This document shows positions 1 through 6,263 of a stretch of DNA of 14,330 nucleotides, piece by piece. The stretch is from an uncultured Clostridia bacterium (lineage in GTDB: Bacteria; Bacillota; Clostridia; Christensenellales; UBA1242), in the NCBI GenBank assembly GCA_947627585.1, contig CANQWP010000010.1:1-14330 (forward strand), given 5' to 3'. Position numbers and translations under genes: made by a program. The notes under the pieces were generated by a model. The model was not told the DNA's origin, searched no databases, and was given only the letters and a program-made list of their open reading frames with translations. Position 1 is the first letter of the stretch; each line of letters starts with the position of its first letter.

Positions 1-1863
1 GTTGTGACTGGGTGCAATCTTATTTCGCGCAATGACAAAGCATATTTTGAAGCAACTGTTGCAACAATCACCTATGCCGACGGCACAAAAGAAGAAATCA
101 AAAAACGTGAACTTTTGATGGGCTATAACAGCTACGGCTATAACTATGAGCAGAACTATGGACAAACGCGAAAAGAAGCCATCAAAACCACCCTTGACAG
201 CATCATTGACCAGCATCTTACAATCAAAGCGGTGAAAGATTATTATGCCGAAAAAGGCGAAGACCTCTTCAACGGGCGTGAAACGACATATCTTTGGGAC
301 CAAACTTACAATTCGATTTACGGAAATTTGGAGACATATTATGAAGATGTGTCGGGAGAAAAATCGACAAGCGAAAGCGATGACTCAACAGAAACAACTT
401 CGGGATATCAACCTTATGACAAACAAGTTTATTTGGACGAAGTTGAAGTTGAAAACAAAGTTCCAAAAACAAAAATCGGGCAAGACGGCAAACTTGAATA
501 TGTAAAAGATGAAAACGGCGAAATTGTTTATGAAACAACTCTTGAAAAGAAACTTGTTTTGAAAACATATCAAACGGCATCGACAATTCGCGATGGGGAC
601 GATTTGAAATATGCCGAGCGAAATGTGCCGAATGGCGAAGTCTTGAATCTTGAAAGCGAATCGGGAGATTCAAAACAATGGCTATGTCAATGCATTTATG
701 AACTTTTCCAAGGCAACGACAAAAAAGCAAGAAATTGGAAAAGTGCTTTCAACAAATATATCGCTGACATCAAAGAAAATTACACCTATCTTGATTTTGA
801 AAGCGACAAAGAGTGCTTTTTGTTTGAAATCAATCGTGTTTATGAAATTATGCGCGACAACTACATCGTTGAAAAATATAGTTTGATCTTCAATGAAGAG
901 CAAAAACAAGGCGCTGATTTGGCAAATGTGACTGTTGGCAACATTCTTGAGCACTACGCCTCAAAGGTTCGCGTTGATTACAAAACTTATCAAAATGACC
1001 GAGAGGGCTTTGACAGCAAAATTTTGACTGACGTGGCAAACATGGACTATATATACAGTGGAAAAGACCAAAGCAACTTCTTCTATGTTGGCTTTTTGAA
1101 AATGGCTTTTGACGAAAAACAGCAACAGGCCTATGATGCCGCTCAAAAGTTGATTGGTCCGGCAAAAGAAACAGCACTGAATGACGTTTATAACAGCGTT
1201 TATGCTTCGATCAGAGATGAAAAAGGCGAAAAGACAGGAAAAGTTGTCTATGCAACTCAACTTTTGCAGACAATTCAAGCGCAATTGAACAGATATTCTT
1301 ATAATGATGAACAAAACGGGGACGATGAACAAAAAGATGATGCAATTGCACACAACAAAGAAGTTGAAATCCTCAAAGCACAAGCCTTCAGAGAATTCAT
1401 GTATAACTATAATGACGATGACAGTTTGAAAAATTCAGAATTCAACACGGTTGTCGGAGTGAACAGCAAGGGCGAAGCTGTTTTGCCAAGCACTTTCGCT
1501 GACAACGACGAGGCGAAAAAAGCGATTGTTGCGCTCTACAATGGAGGAAACGCAAGGGTTGGAGACCTTTCGACATATGTGCGTGGCACTGACGGGCTTT
1601 ATTTGTTCTTCTATGCCGGAGAGGTTGACAACATTTTTGCCGTCGGAGAAAACTTTTCCCCAGCATCAAATGATCAAAACATCAAGGTGCTTGCATCAAA
1701 AAGGCTCAACATCTTTTCAAATAAGACTTATCTTGACAAATTGTATGAAGAACTTAAAAGCGACAAATTTTATGTTTTCCAAAACATGAACATTCAAAAT
1801 TTGAGAAAAAATCTTGCAACAAAAATTGAAGCAAACGAAACCAATTTCAAAGATTTGTATTAA
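1..1863 (+). CDS. Large lipoprotein with SurA/PrsA-like N-terminal region (5' partial)
   Basis: The frame is open from the first base, so the true start lies upstream. The first codons read V-V-T-G-C, a lipobox-like end of a lipoprotein signal peptide with the lipidated Cys at bases 13-15; the hydrophobic core is outside the window. After it come a short strand containing TVATITYADG, a helical stretch, and a helix containing ALDS-type sequence (TLDSIIDQHLTIKAVKDYY) about 65-80 residues in. This order resembles SurA/PrsA N-terminal chaperone domains. A Ser/Glu/Asp-rich linker follows at about residues 118-140, then a long, mostly helical and charged region. I see no parvulin (rotamase) signature, so a chaperone-like or purely structural role is more likely than prolyl isomerase activity. 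It would sit on the outer face of the membrane. A strong terminator follows directly. The lipoprotein call is fairly firm; the SurA-like assignment is inference. Confidence 0.75.
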   Translation, partial: VVTGCNLISRNDKAYFEATVATITYADGTKEEIKKRELLMGYNSYGYNYEQNYGQTRKEAIKTTLDSIIDQHLTIKAVKDYYAEKGEDLFNGRETTYLWDQTYNSIYGNLETYYEDVSGEKSTSESDDSTETTSGYQPYDKQVYLDEVEVENKVPKTKIGQDGKLEYVKDENGEIVYETTLEKKLVLKTYQTASTIRDGDDLKYAERNVPNGEVLNLESESGDSKQWLCQCIYELFQGNDKKARNWKSAFNKYIADIKENYTYLDFESDKECFLFEINRVYEIMRDNYIVEKYSLIFNEEQKQGADLANVTVGNILEHYASKVRVDYKTYQNDREGFDSKILTDVANMDYIYSGKDQSNFFYVGFLKMAFDEKQQQAYDAAQKLIGPAKETALNDVYNSVYASIRDEKGEKTGKVVYATQLLQTIQAQLNRYSYNDEQNGDDEQKDDAIAHNKEVEILKAQAFREFMYNYNDDDSLKNSEFNTVVGVNSKGEAVLPSTFADNDEAKKAIVALYNGGNARVGDLSTYVRGTDGLYLFFYAGEVDNIFAVGENFSPASNDQNIKVLASKRLNIFSNKTYLDKLYEELKSDKFYVFQNMNIQNLRKNLATKIEANETNFKDLY

Positions 1864-1869
1864 TTTTTC

Positions 1870-1899
1870 GGCTCTTGTTTGACAAGGGCCTTTTTTTTT
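1870..1899 (+). terminator. Rho-independent terminator after the lipoprotein gene
   Basis: GGCTCTTG (1870-1877) pairs with CAAGGGCC (1883-1890) over 8 bp with one G-T wobble and a 5-base loop, followed by nine T (1891-1899). It starts seven bases after the stop codon. The loop and 3' arm contain the -35 box of the next promoter. Confidence 0.92.
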
Positions 1900-1907
1900 G
1901 CTATAAT
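1879..1907 (+). promoter_or_regulatory. Consensus sigma-A promoter for the flippase-like gene
   Basis: TTGACA (1879-1884), a 17-base spacer and TATAAT (1902-1907) match the housekeeping consensus exactly. A start site about 7 bases past the -10 box falls at roughly 1914, next to the ATG at 1915, so the mRNA is predicted to be leaderless or nearly so. The -35 box lies in the loop and 3' arm of the preceding terminator. Confidence 0.88.
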
Positions 1908-1914
1908 CATAGAC

Positions 1915-3315
1915 ATGAGCTTGAAAGGAAAAGAAGCCGACAAAGTTTTTTCCGAAAAAGAAGAAGAAATTTTGAAAGAAAAGCCTGAAAACACGATTGC
2001 TGAACCTGTCAAACAATCTTTTTTTTCTCATGCATTTTCAAAATTGAAATCATATCGACAAAAAAAACTGAAAAGCATGGAAGAAAAGAAACTTTCTGAA
2101 GAAGAGAACAAGATTGTTGAAGAAAAGGTTGAAGAAGCCAGCAAAGAAGTATCGAAATCTCACAACAAAAACACGAGAATCAAAAACATTGTATTTTTTT
2201 TCTTTAACGTTGCTCTTGTTGCAGGAATTTTGATTTGGAACGTTCTCACAACCGATGACTTTTCCAAACTTGACATCACAAAAATCAACTATATCAATCT
2301 TTTGTATGTGCTTTTGTTGCTTGTGGGAGTGATTGTTGTGGATGTTATGTCCGTTCACAGAATGATTTATCGCAAAACGCTTCGAAGCAGGTGGAGCACA
2401 TCATATAAATCTCTTGGAATCATGAGATATTATGATGCTGTGACACCACTTGCCTCCGGTGGACAGGCGTTTATGGTCACCTATTTGACCGGGCGGGACA
2501 TTCCGGGTTCAACAGCGCTTTCAATTCCAATTGCAAAACTTTTGTTTCAGAATATCACATGGATCATCATCACGGGCGTATGCCTTATTCTTTCTTTCAC
2601 CAACAACATGGGCTCTCTTGTTTCCGCCGCCAGCATCATTGGCTTCATTTTGGGGCTCTTGATGATTGCTTTCATCATGTTTGTTTCCTTTTCCAAAAAA
2701 TTGGGAAACAAACTTGTCACTTGGGTGCTGAAACTTCTGAAAAAGATGCATTTGGTGAAAAACTATGACAAAACATATGAAAAAGTATCCCATTTCGTTG
2801 AAGACTATCAGAACATTATGAAAGAATATAGCCACGCAAAACTTGATGTGATTTATCAAATTCTGTTACACGCAATCAGAAATGTGCTTCTTTACACCAT
2901 TCCATTCTTCATCTACAAAATTTTCCCGAGTGGCGAGGCTTTTGGATACGCTCCTGGAAACTACGGAACTTTCTTCATCTATACGGCGATGATTGAACTT
3001 GCATCAAGTTTCATTCCTCTGCCAGGCGGAACGGGAATGAACGAAATCACGTTCTCGTTCTTGTTCAAGTCATATCTTGGCGGAAACACATTCTGGGCGC
3101 TTTTGTTGTGGAGATTCTGTTCTTATTATTTCTATTTGCTGCAAGGGCTTGGAATTTTGACCTATGACACGGTGTATGGCAACAGAAAATATCGTTGGGT
3201 AAAAAAACGCCTTGCGCTTCAAGCCGAAAGTCAGGAATTTCGAAAAGTGCAAATTGACAATTTCCGCCGTGAGCGAAACATTCGAAGAAAAAAACAAAAC
3301 AAAATTGAAAAATGA
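1915..3315 (+). CDS. Membrane protein of the MprF-N/YbhN/AglD (UPF0104) flippase-like family
   Basis: This is a 466-residue polytopic membrane protein. It has a charged, Lys/Glu-rich, probably coiled-coil cytoplasmic N-terminus of about 88 residues, then roughly seven or eight membrane segments (near 91-111, 126-148, 206-228, 236-260, 314-336, 351-373, 391-416) and a very basic tail. Family hallmarks are the SGGQ element at 181-184 after an early loop, and PLPGGTGMNE at 368-377, matching the PxPGGxGxxE motif of the lysylphosphatidylglycerol synthase membrane domain. The C-terminal aminoacyl-transferase domain of MprF is missing, so it is a stand-alone membrane module; relatives are thought to move or modify lipids, and the substrate here is unknown. 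The ATG at 1915 was chosen because it directly follows a consensus promoter. An earlier in-frame TTG at 1879 lies inside the terminator. No Shine-Dalgarno sequence precedes it. Family assignment is firm, function is not. Confidence 0.88.
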   Translation: MSLKGKEADKVFSEKEEEILKEKPENTIAEPVKQSFFSHAFSKLKSYRQKKLKSMEEKKLSEEENKIVEEKVEEASKEVSKSHNKNTRIKNIVFFFFNVALVAGILIWNVLTTDDFSKLDITKINYINLLYVLLLLVGVIVVDVMSVHRMIYRKTLRSRWSTSYKSLGIMRYYDAVTPLASGGQAFMVTYLTGRDIPGSTALSIPIAKLLFQNITWIIITGVCLILSFTNNMGSLVSAASIIGFILGLLMIAFIMFVSFSKKLGNKLVTWVLKLLKKMHLVKNYDKTYEKVSHFVEDYQNIMKEYSHAKLDVIYQILLHAIRNVLLYTIPFFIYKIFPSGEAFGYAPGNYGTFFIYTAMIELASSFIPLPGGTGMNEITFSFLFKSYLGGNTFWALLLWRFCSYYFYLLQGLGILTYDTVYGNRKYRWVKKRLALQAESQEFRKVQIDNFRRERNIRRKKQNKIEK

Positions 3316-3368
3316 CCCTCTTTTTGGGCTTTTTGTATAAAAAAATTTTTGATACCAAAACTATTATC

Positions 3369-3902
3369 ATGCAAAAAAAAGACATCGCATGGCTTTTTGC
3401 GGTCATAATTCTTTCTGCCGCACTGATTGTATCAATTGTCCTTGGGGTTTTGGGATATTTTTCTTCATTGACTTTTTTGGGGACAAAAAGCGACCTGGTG
3501 GTTGGGGACACTTTGTCAATCGGGGTGAAGCCAAATCAAGCCAGCGTGGCCTCAATGACTTTTGACGGGTCGTTTTTCCCAAATGAGAACATTCCGCAAA
3601 CAATTCAAATCAGTGCCGAAAACTTGAATGCGGACGTTCGCGTCAGGGTTAAGGCAAAAATTTTTGGCGCGGAAAATGAGACGCCTTTCGATTTCATCAC
3701 GACCGACCATTTTGAAAAAGCGGAGGACGGATATTATTATTTTGACGACATTTTGCATGGCGGGAACAAAATCACTTTTTGCAACTACGTTGTGACGTCC
3801 AAAGACGTGACATATTATAGCGGTGAAAAATATATTTTGACCATTGTCGTGGAGACTTTGGAAACAAAATTTGACCAAAATATTTGGAAAAATGCTGAAT
3901 AA
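3369..3902 (+). CDS. Membrane-anchored secreted protein, possible TasA/camelysin-like beta-sandwich
   Basis: The product has 177 residues. A short basic start (MQKKD) is followed by a hydrophobic segment at about 8-36, serving as signal or anchor. The rest is beta-rich. The order VVGDTLSIGV (44-53), a segment NENIPQTIQISAENLNADVR (72-91) and a GYYYFDDILHGG element (121-132) recalls the TasA/CalY pattern, in which a short strand is followed by a polar 'PGD'-like turn, a V-x-N strand pair, and a 'dGyYYY..l.pG' hairpin. That reading is by eye and remains a hypothesis; no SipW-type peptidase is in view. The ATG at 3369 gives the best signal sequence. An alternative ATG at 3312 overlaps the previous stop as ATGA and would add 19 residues, which could mean translational coupling. 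Neither start has a Shine-Dalgarno sequence. Confidence 0.7.
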   Translation: MQKKDIAWLFAVIILSAALIVSIVLGVLGYFSSLTFLGTKSDLVVGDTLSIGVKPNQASVASMTFDGSFFPNENIPQTIQISAENLNADVRVRVKAKIFGAENETPFDFITTDHFEKAEDGYYYFDDILHGGNKITFCNYVVTSKDVTYYSGEKYILTIVVETLETKFDQNIWKNAE

Positions 3903-3925
3903 GGGTCAAAAAGGTGGACTTTTTT
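3902..3925 (+). terminator. Weak hairpin with T-tract after the TasA-like gene
   Basis: AGGGTC (3902-3907) can pair with GACTTT (3917-3922) over 6 bp, two of them G-T wobbles, with a 9-base loop and further T residues after the stem. It begins at the last base of the stop codon. The stem is weak, so termination may be partial. Confidence 0.35.
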
Positions 3926-3944
3926 GTTCTTTTTGTTATAAAAT
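3915..3944 (+). promoter_or_regulatory. Possible promoter for the small tail-anchored protein
   Basis: TGGACT (3915-3920) can act as a -35 box with TATAAA at 3937-3942 (16-base spacer) or TAAAAT at 3939-3944 (18-base spacer). It again overlaps the 3' arm of the hairpin ending the previous gene, as at 1870-1907. The match is moderate. Confidence 0.4.
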
Positions 3945-3961
3945 ATGCCTAAGAGGACGTT

Positions 3962-4213
3962 ATGGAAGAGAAAAAAGTGCCTTTGCCAAAGCCGCCAAAG
4001 GCTTTGAGAAAAACCCAGCCAATTGAAGAGAAAAAGGCCGAGCCCGTTGAAGTTGAAAAGGCGCCTTTGGAAGAGCCAAAGATTGAAGAGACTGTCAAAC
4101 AAAACGCAAAGCCAAAGAGAAAAACAAATTTTGAACCTTTGACAAATTGGGCGGGGCTTTTTGTCAGCCTTGCAGTTTTTGCTGTTTTCATTTTTCTTTT
4201 GGTGATAAATTGA
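3962..4213 (+). CDS. Small tail-anchored membrane protein, Pro/Lys/Glu-rich
   Basis: This 83-residue protein has a cytoplasmic-type N-terminus of about 60 residues made mainly of Lys, Glu and Pro (for example KKVPLPKPPKALRKTQP near the start), then one C-terminal membrane helix at about 62-82 ending in VIN. That is the layout of a tail-anchored protein with its disordered part inside the cell. I do not recognise a family. An AAGAGGA ribosome binding site at about 3951-3957 supports the start at 3962, and codon use resembles the neighbours. It lies between two envelope genes, with weak terminator-like hairpins on both sides, so it may be a separate short transcript. Function is unknown. Confidence 0.7.
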   Translation: MEEKKVPLPKPPKALRKTQPIEEKKAEPVEVEKAPLEEPKIEETVKQNAKPKRKTNFEPLTNWAGLFVSLAVFAVFIFLLVIN

Positions 4214-4225
4214 AAAATTTTTAAT

Positions 4226-4253
4226 GAAAAATGGTGCTTTTTTGCGCTTTTTT
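4226..4253 (+). terminator. Likely terminator after the tail-anchored protein gene
   Basis: GGTGC (4233-4237) pairs with GCGCT (4244-4248) using two wobbles, with a 6-T loop. Beyond one mismatch, a run of A residues upstream can pair with the following T run. The G/C part of the stem is short. Confidence 0.45.
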
Positions 4254-4338
4254 GAGAAAATTTGCTTAAAAAATTGGAAAGAATCAACATTCTTTCTTTT
4301 TTTTGTATTGTCACAAAAAAGTTGGAAATATTTTATGT

Positions 4339-4797
4339 ATGAAAAAACTGATTGTCTTTGTTTTGCTTGCCATTTGTCTTGGGGTGACTTTTGAGTTTAA
4401 AAATGCAAAAATGCCAATCTTCTCTTTGCCGGCACAAGAAGTTTGCTTTGTTGATGATTCAAGTTATGCCGAAAAGTTTGACGTCGAAACCGTCCAGTGC
4501 GGTGATTTGATTTTCAATTTTTGTTCTTTGAACCAAGCCAGCAAAAACATTGACAAAGTGAAAGATTTTGAGGCAATTCAATTCTATTTTTCTTCGACTT
4601 CCGCCGAAGAAATCTTGAAGAATATGAAAGCAAAGATCATCAGCGAAGAAAATGTTGATGGAATTCAAATTGTGAATGCCTACACACCATTTTTTGCAAA
4701 AAGCGTTTCACTGAACAACAAAAAAGTCAATTTGCAAATTGCTTCAAAAGATGGACTTGTGATTGCTGGACTTCCTATGATTTTGACAGGCTATTGA
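4339..4797 (+). CDS. Short exported protein, possible reduced YwmB family member
   Basis: The 152-residue product starts with MKKLIVFVLLAICLGV, a signal peptide or N-terminal anchor. The body alternates strands and helices. The C-terminal stretch AYTPFFAKSVSLNNKKVNLQ (114-133), followed by a pattern ending in AGLPMILTGY (143-152), resembles the end of YwmB (DUF1779) proteins, where a 'Y.Y.....i...gkk.NlQiA' strand pair leads to 'G.P.I...y'. It is much shorter than the roughly 245-residue Bacillus protein. The gene lies directly upstream of a SpoIIQ-like gene, and in Bacillus ywmB is also close to spoIIQ, which supports the idea without proving it. No Shine-Dalgarno sequence is evident. An ATG four bases upstream (4335) is out of frame. 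A strong terminator follows. The gene is secure; the YwmB assignment is tentative. Confidence 0.75.
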   Translation: MKKLIVFVLLAICLGVTFEFKNAKMPIFSLPAQEVCFVDDSSYAEKFDVETVQCGDLIFNFCSLNQASKNIDKVKDFEAIQFYFSSTSAEEILKNMKAKIISEENVDGIQIVNAYTPFFAKSVSLNNKKVNLQIASKDGLVIAGLPMILTGY

Positions 4798-4820
4798 GAT
4801 TTGTCTTAATAAACAAATGG

Positions 4821-4849
4821 GCAAAAAAGCCTGTTTTTTTGCGTTTTTC
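4821..4849 (+). terminator. Rho-independent terminator after the YwmB-like gene
   Basis: GCAAAAAA (4821-4828) pairs with TTTTTTGC (4835-4842) over 8 bp around a 6-base loop, followed by G and five T. The A-rich 5' arm and T-rich 3' arm match the terminator after spoIIID at 6181-6215. Confidence 0.75.
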
Positions 4850-4914
4850 AATAAATTTTGTAAAATTTTCCAGTTTTTATGTTTAAAAAATCCAAACTTT
4901 GTCAAAAAACATGC

Positions 4915-4922
4915 GTGGAGGT
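4915..4922 (+). promoter_or_regulatory. Ribosome binding site that fixes the LytM gene start
   Basis: GTGGAGGT ends 6 bases before the ATG at 4929. A longer in-frame reading from TTG at 4899 would place this site inside the gene and has no site of its own, so 4929 is preferred. Confidence 0.9.
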
Positions 4923-4928
4923 AAAAAG

Positions 4929-5492
4929 ATGGAAATCAATCAAGAAAACAAATTCAAAAGAAATCTCAAAAAGTTTGGAGCTGTTGGCTTGGGGTGTGCG
5001 CTTGTGGTCGCGTTTGCGCTTATTCTTGCGTTCAGCATTTCAAACAATGTCAATCCTGTTTCAACAACGCCAATTGAATTTGGATTGCCAATGAACAATG
5101 CCGAAGTTTTGAAGGACTATAGTGACAGCCGGCTGCAACACGTGGAGGGGACTCGAAAATATGAGATCCACTTGTCCATGGACTTTGCATCTGAGGACAA
5201 AAATGTGCTGGCAGTTTGTGAAGGAGTTGTTTCAAACATCGACACAAACACCCTTGAGGGCACAACTGTCACGATTGAACACGCGGACGGCTTTGTCAGT
5301 GTCTATGCTTCTCTTGACGAGAACATTCATGTGAAAAAAGGCGACACTGTCAGAAAAGGCCAAAAGATTGGCGAGGCATCTCAAAGCTCGGGCTATGAAA
5401 GCGGAATGGAACGCGACCACTTGCATTTCACGCTTTTCAAAGATGGGGTTGAGGTCGATCCAAACAACTATCTTGACTTGCAGAGCAAATAA
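4929..5492 (+). CDS. SpoIIQ-like membrane-anchored LytM/M23 domain protein
   Basis: The protein has 187 residues: a basic N-terminus, one membrane helix at about 17-37, and a LytM domain filling most of the rest. The M23 zinc ligands are present as H81 and D85 (HLSMD) and H166 of the HLH motif; H164 is the first His of that motif. In active LytM enzymes a further catalytic His sits in a Y-x-H-L element. Here it reads YASL (126-129), with S128 in its place, so hydrolytic activity is doubtful. This loss, the N-terminal anchor and the position two genes before spoIIID fit SpoIIQ, the forespore protein that binds SpoIIIAH across the intermembrane space during engulfment. It is shorter than Bacillus SpoIIQ (about 283 residues). 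The alternative is a general LytM-type cell division or cell wall factor. M23 fold is certain; SpoIIQ identity is inferred. Confidence 0.85.
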   Translation: MEINQENKFKRNLKKFGAVGLGCALVVAFALILAFSISNNVNPVSTTPIEFGLPMNNAEVLKDYSDSRLQHVEGTRKYEIHLSMDFASEDKNVLAVCEGVVSNIDTNTLEGTTVTIEHADGFVSVYASLDENIHVKKGDTVRKGQKIGEASQSSGYESGMERDHLHFTLFKDGVEVDPNNYLDLQSK

Positions 5493-5514
5493 TTTGAAAA
5501 ATTTGTGAAAAAAG

Positions 5515-5544
5515 TTGTGTTTTCAAGCAAAAATATGTTATCAT
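5515..5544 (+). promoter_or_regulatory. Probable extended -10 promoter for acpP
   Basis: TTGTGT (5515-5520), an 18-base spacer and TATCAT (5539-5544) preceded by TG at 5536-5537 form an extended -10 type promoter. No terminator separates the LytM gene from acpP, so read-through may also supply it. Confidence 0.5.
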
Positions 5545-5563
5545 AAAATCGTGGAGGTTTGAC

Positions 5564-5794
5564 ATGATTTTTGATAAAGTTAAAGAATTGGTTGCTGAAC
5601 AACTTGGCATTTCACAGGACTCAATCAAGCCAGAATCAAATATTTTGGAAGATTTGGGCGCAGATTCGCTTGACGTGATTGAGATGCTCATGACTTTGGA
5701 AGAAGAATATGGCATCACAATTCCTGACGAACAAATTGGTCAGGTCAAAACAATTGGCCAAATTGTTGAATTGATTGAGAAACTGAAAAAATAA
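5564..5794 (+). CDS. acpP: Acyl carrier protein
   Basis: This 76-residue acidic protein has the complete ACP pattern: a helix I ending in QLGI, the LEDLGADSLDVIEM motif at 28-41 with S35 as the attachment site for 4'-phosphopantetheine, and the conserved EEEYGITIPDEQ segment, ending in a short helix with three terminal residues LKK. It carries growing acyl chains in cytoplasmic type II fatty acid synthesis and hands them to phospholipid synthesis. The length is normal. GTGGAGGT (5551-5558) lies 5 bases before the ATG. A terminator overlaps the stop codon, so the gene ends its transcript. Its usual fatty acid synthesis partners (fabD, fabG, fabF) and rnc are not next to it; it sits alone between two sporulation-type genes. 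It could therefore be the housekeeping ACP or a second copy. Confidence 0.96.
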   Translation: MIFDKVKELVAEQLGISQDSIKPESNILEDLGADSLDVIEMLMTLEEEYGITIPDEQIGQVKTIGQIVELIEKLKK

Positions 5795-5820
5795 GGTCTT
5801 TTGGCCTTATTTTTCTTTTT
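5788..5820 (+). terminator. Rho-independent terminator overlapping the acpP stop
   Basis: AATAAGGTC (5790-5798) pairs with GGCCTTATT (5803-5811) over 9 bp with one wobble and a TTTT loop; flanking A and T residues extend the stem. A T-rich tract follows. The acpP stop codon (5792-5794) is part of the 5' arm. Confidence 0.9.
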
Positions 5821-5823
5821 TCG

Positions 5824-5852
5824 ACATTTTTTGACAAAAACCCTCATAGACT
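5824..5852 (+). promoter_or_regulatory. Sigma-E-like promoter for spoIIID
   Basis: CATAGACT (5845-5852) matches 7 of 8 positions of the Bacillus sigma-E -10 consensus CATACAMT. ACATTTT (5824-5830), 14 bases upstream, matches 5 of 7 positions of KMATATT. The predicted start leaves a leader of about 28 bases that includes the ribosome binding site. Bacillus spoIIID is known to be transcribed by sigma-E. A nearby TTGACA (5831-5836) has only a poor -10 partner (TTTTAT at 5854-5859). Confidence 0.55.
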
Positions 5853-5885
5853 TTTTTATGACAAAAATTTGTCTATGGAGGGAAC

Positions 5886-6146
5886 ATGAAAGGATATATC
5901 AAAGAACGGACCTTGCAAGTTGCACGCTATATCTCTGGCACGCAAGAGACCATCAGGCAGACAGCAAAAGTTTTCAATCTGAGCAAAAGTACCGTGCACA
6001 ATGATCTTTCAAAAAGATTGGTCGTTGTGGACAAAGAAATGTATGAACAAGTGAAAAAGATTTTGGACAAAAACTTTGAAGAGAAGCACATTCGCGGAGG
6101 ACAAGCAACAAAAAACAAATTTAAAGAAATGGAAAGAGCACGTTAA
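5886..6146 (+). CDS. spoIIID: Sporulation transcriptional regulator SpoIIID
   Basis: This 86-residue DNA-binding protein matches SpoIIID over its whole length. It opens with YIKERTLQVARYI, has a helix-turn-helix at about 22-45 (ETIRQTAKVFNLSKSTVHND), and ends with the basic element HIRGGQATKNKFK that in Bacillus forms an extra DNA contact. In the mother cell SpoIIID, made under sigma-E, activates and represses many genes and leads toward sigma-K. The length is close to the Bacillus protein (93). GGAGGG (5877-5882) precedes the ATG by 3 bases. It has its own terminator on each side and a sigma-E-like promoter, so it is probably a single-gene transcript. The common neighbour mbl/mreB is absent downstream. 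This gene is the best evidence that the organism belongs to a spore-forming lineage. Confidence 0.97.
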   Translation: MKGYIKERTLQVARYISGTQETIRQTAKVFNLSKSTVHNDLSKRLVVVDKEMYEQVKKILDKNFEEKHIRGGQATKNKFKEMERAR

Positions 6147-6180
6147 AAAAAGAAGAAAAAAAATAAATTAAAATTATTAA

Positions 6181-6215
6181 AAAAATGCAAAAAAGCCCTA
6201 TTTTTTGCATTTTTT
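6181..6215 (+). terminator. Strong terminator after spoIIID
   Basis: ATGCAAAAAA (6185-6194) pairs perfectly with TTTTTTGCAT (6201-6210) around the loop GCCCTA. Flanking A (6181-6184) and T (6211-6214) extend it to 14 bp. A T-rich tract follows, and the A-run upstream means it could work in both directions. Confidence 0.88.
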
Positions 6216-6263
6216 ATTATTTTTTTTGCAATTTATTTTGATTTAATTTTGCCTTTTTTGCCA

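Noticed and set aside
269..730. Open frames on the - strand within the first lipoprotein gene, and similar ones across the window
   Set aside because: They are antisense shadows of + strand genes. They have no ribosome binding site and low-complexity, Phe- or Arg-rich products.
1908..1915. CATAGACA as a sigma-E -10 box upstream of the flippase-like gene
   Set aside because: It overlaps a perfect sigma-A promoter and would start transcription inside the gene.
3312..3331. Terminator after the flippase-like gene at CCCTCTTTTTGGG
   Set aside because: Only three G/C pairs can form, so I do not list it. The ATGA overlap at 3312 also leaves read-through possible.
4881..4910. Sigma-F promoter for the SpoIIQ-like gene (GTTTA, then GTCAAAAAA)
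   Set aside because: The match to the -10 consensus is poor, and the predicted start would fall within the ribosome binding site.
5542..5549. CATAAAAT as a sigma-E -10 box upstream of acpP
   Set aside because: The -10 match is 7 of 8, but no -35 box is found at 14-15 bases; an extended -10 sigma-A promoter explains the site better.
5801..6004. 67-codon + strand frame overlapping the start of spoIIID
   Set aside because: It starts inside the acpP terminator, lacks a ribosome binding site, and its second half overlaps the certain spoIIID gene in another frame.
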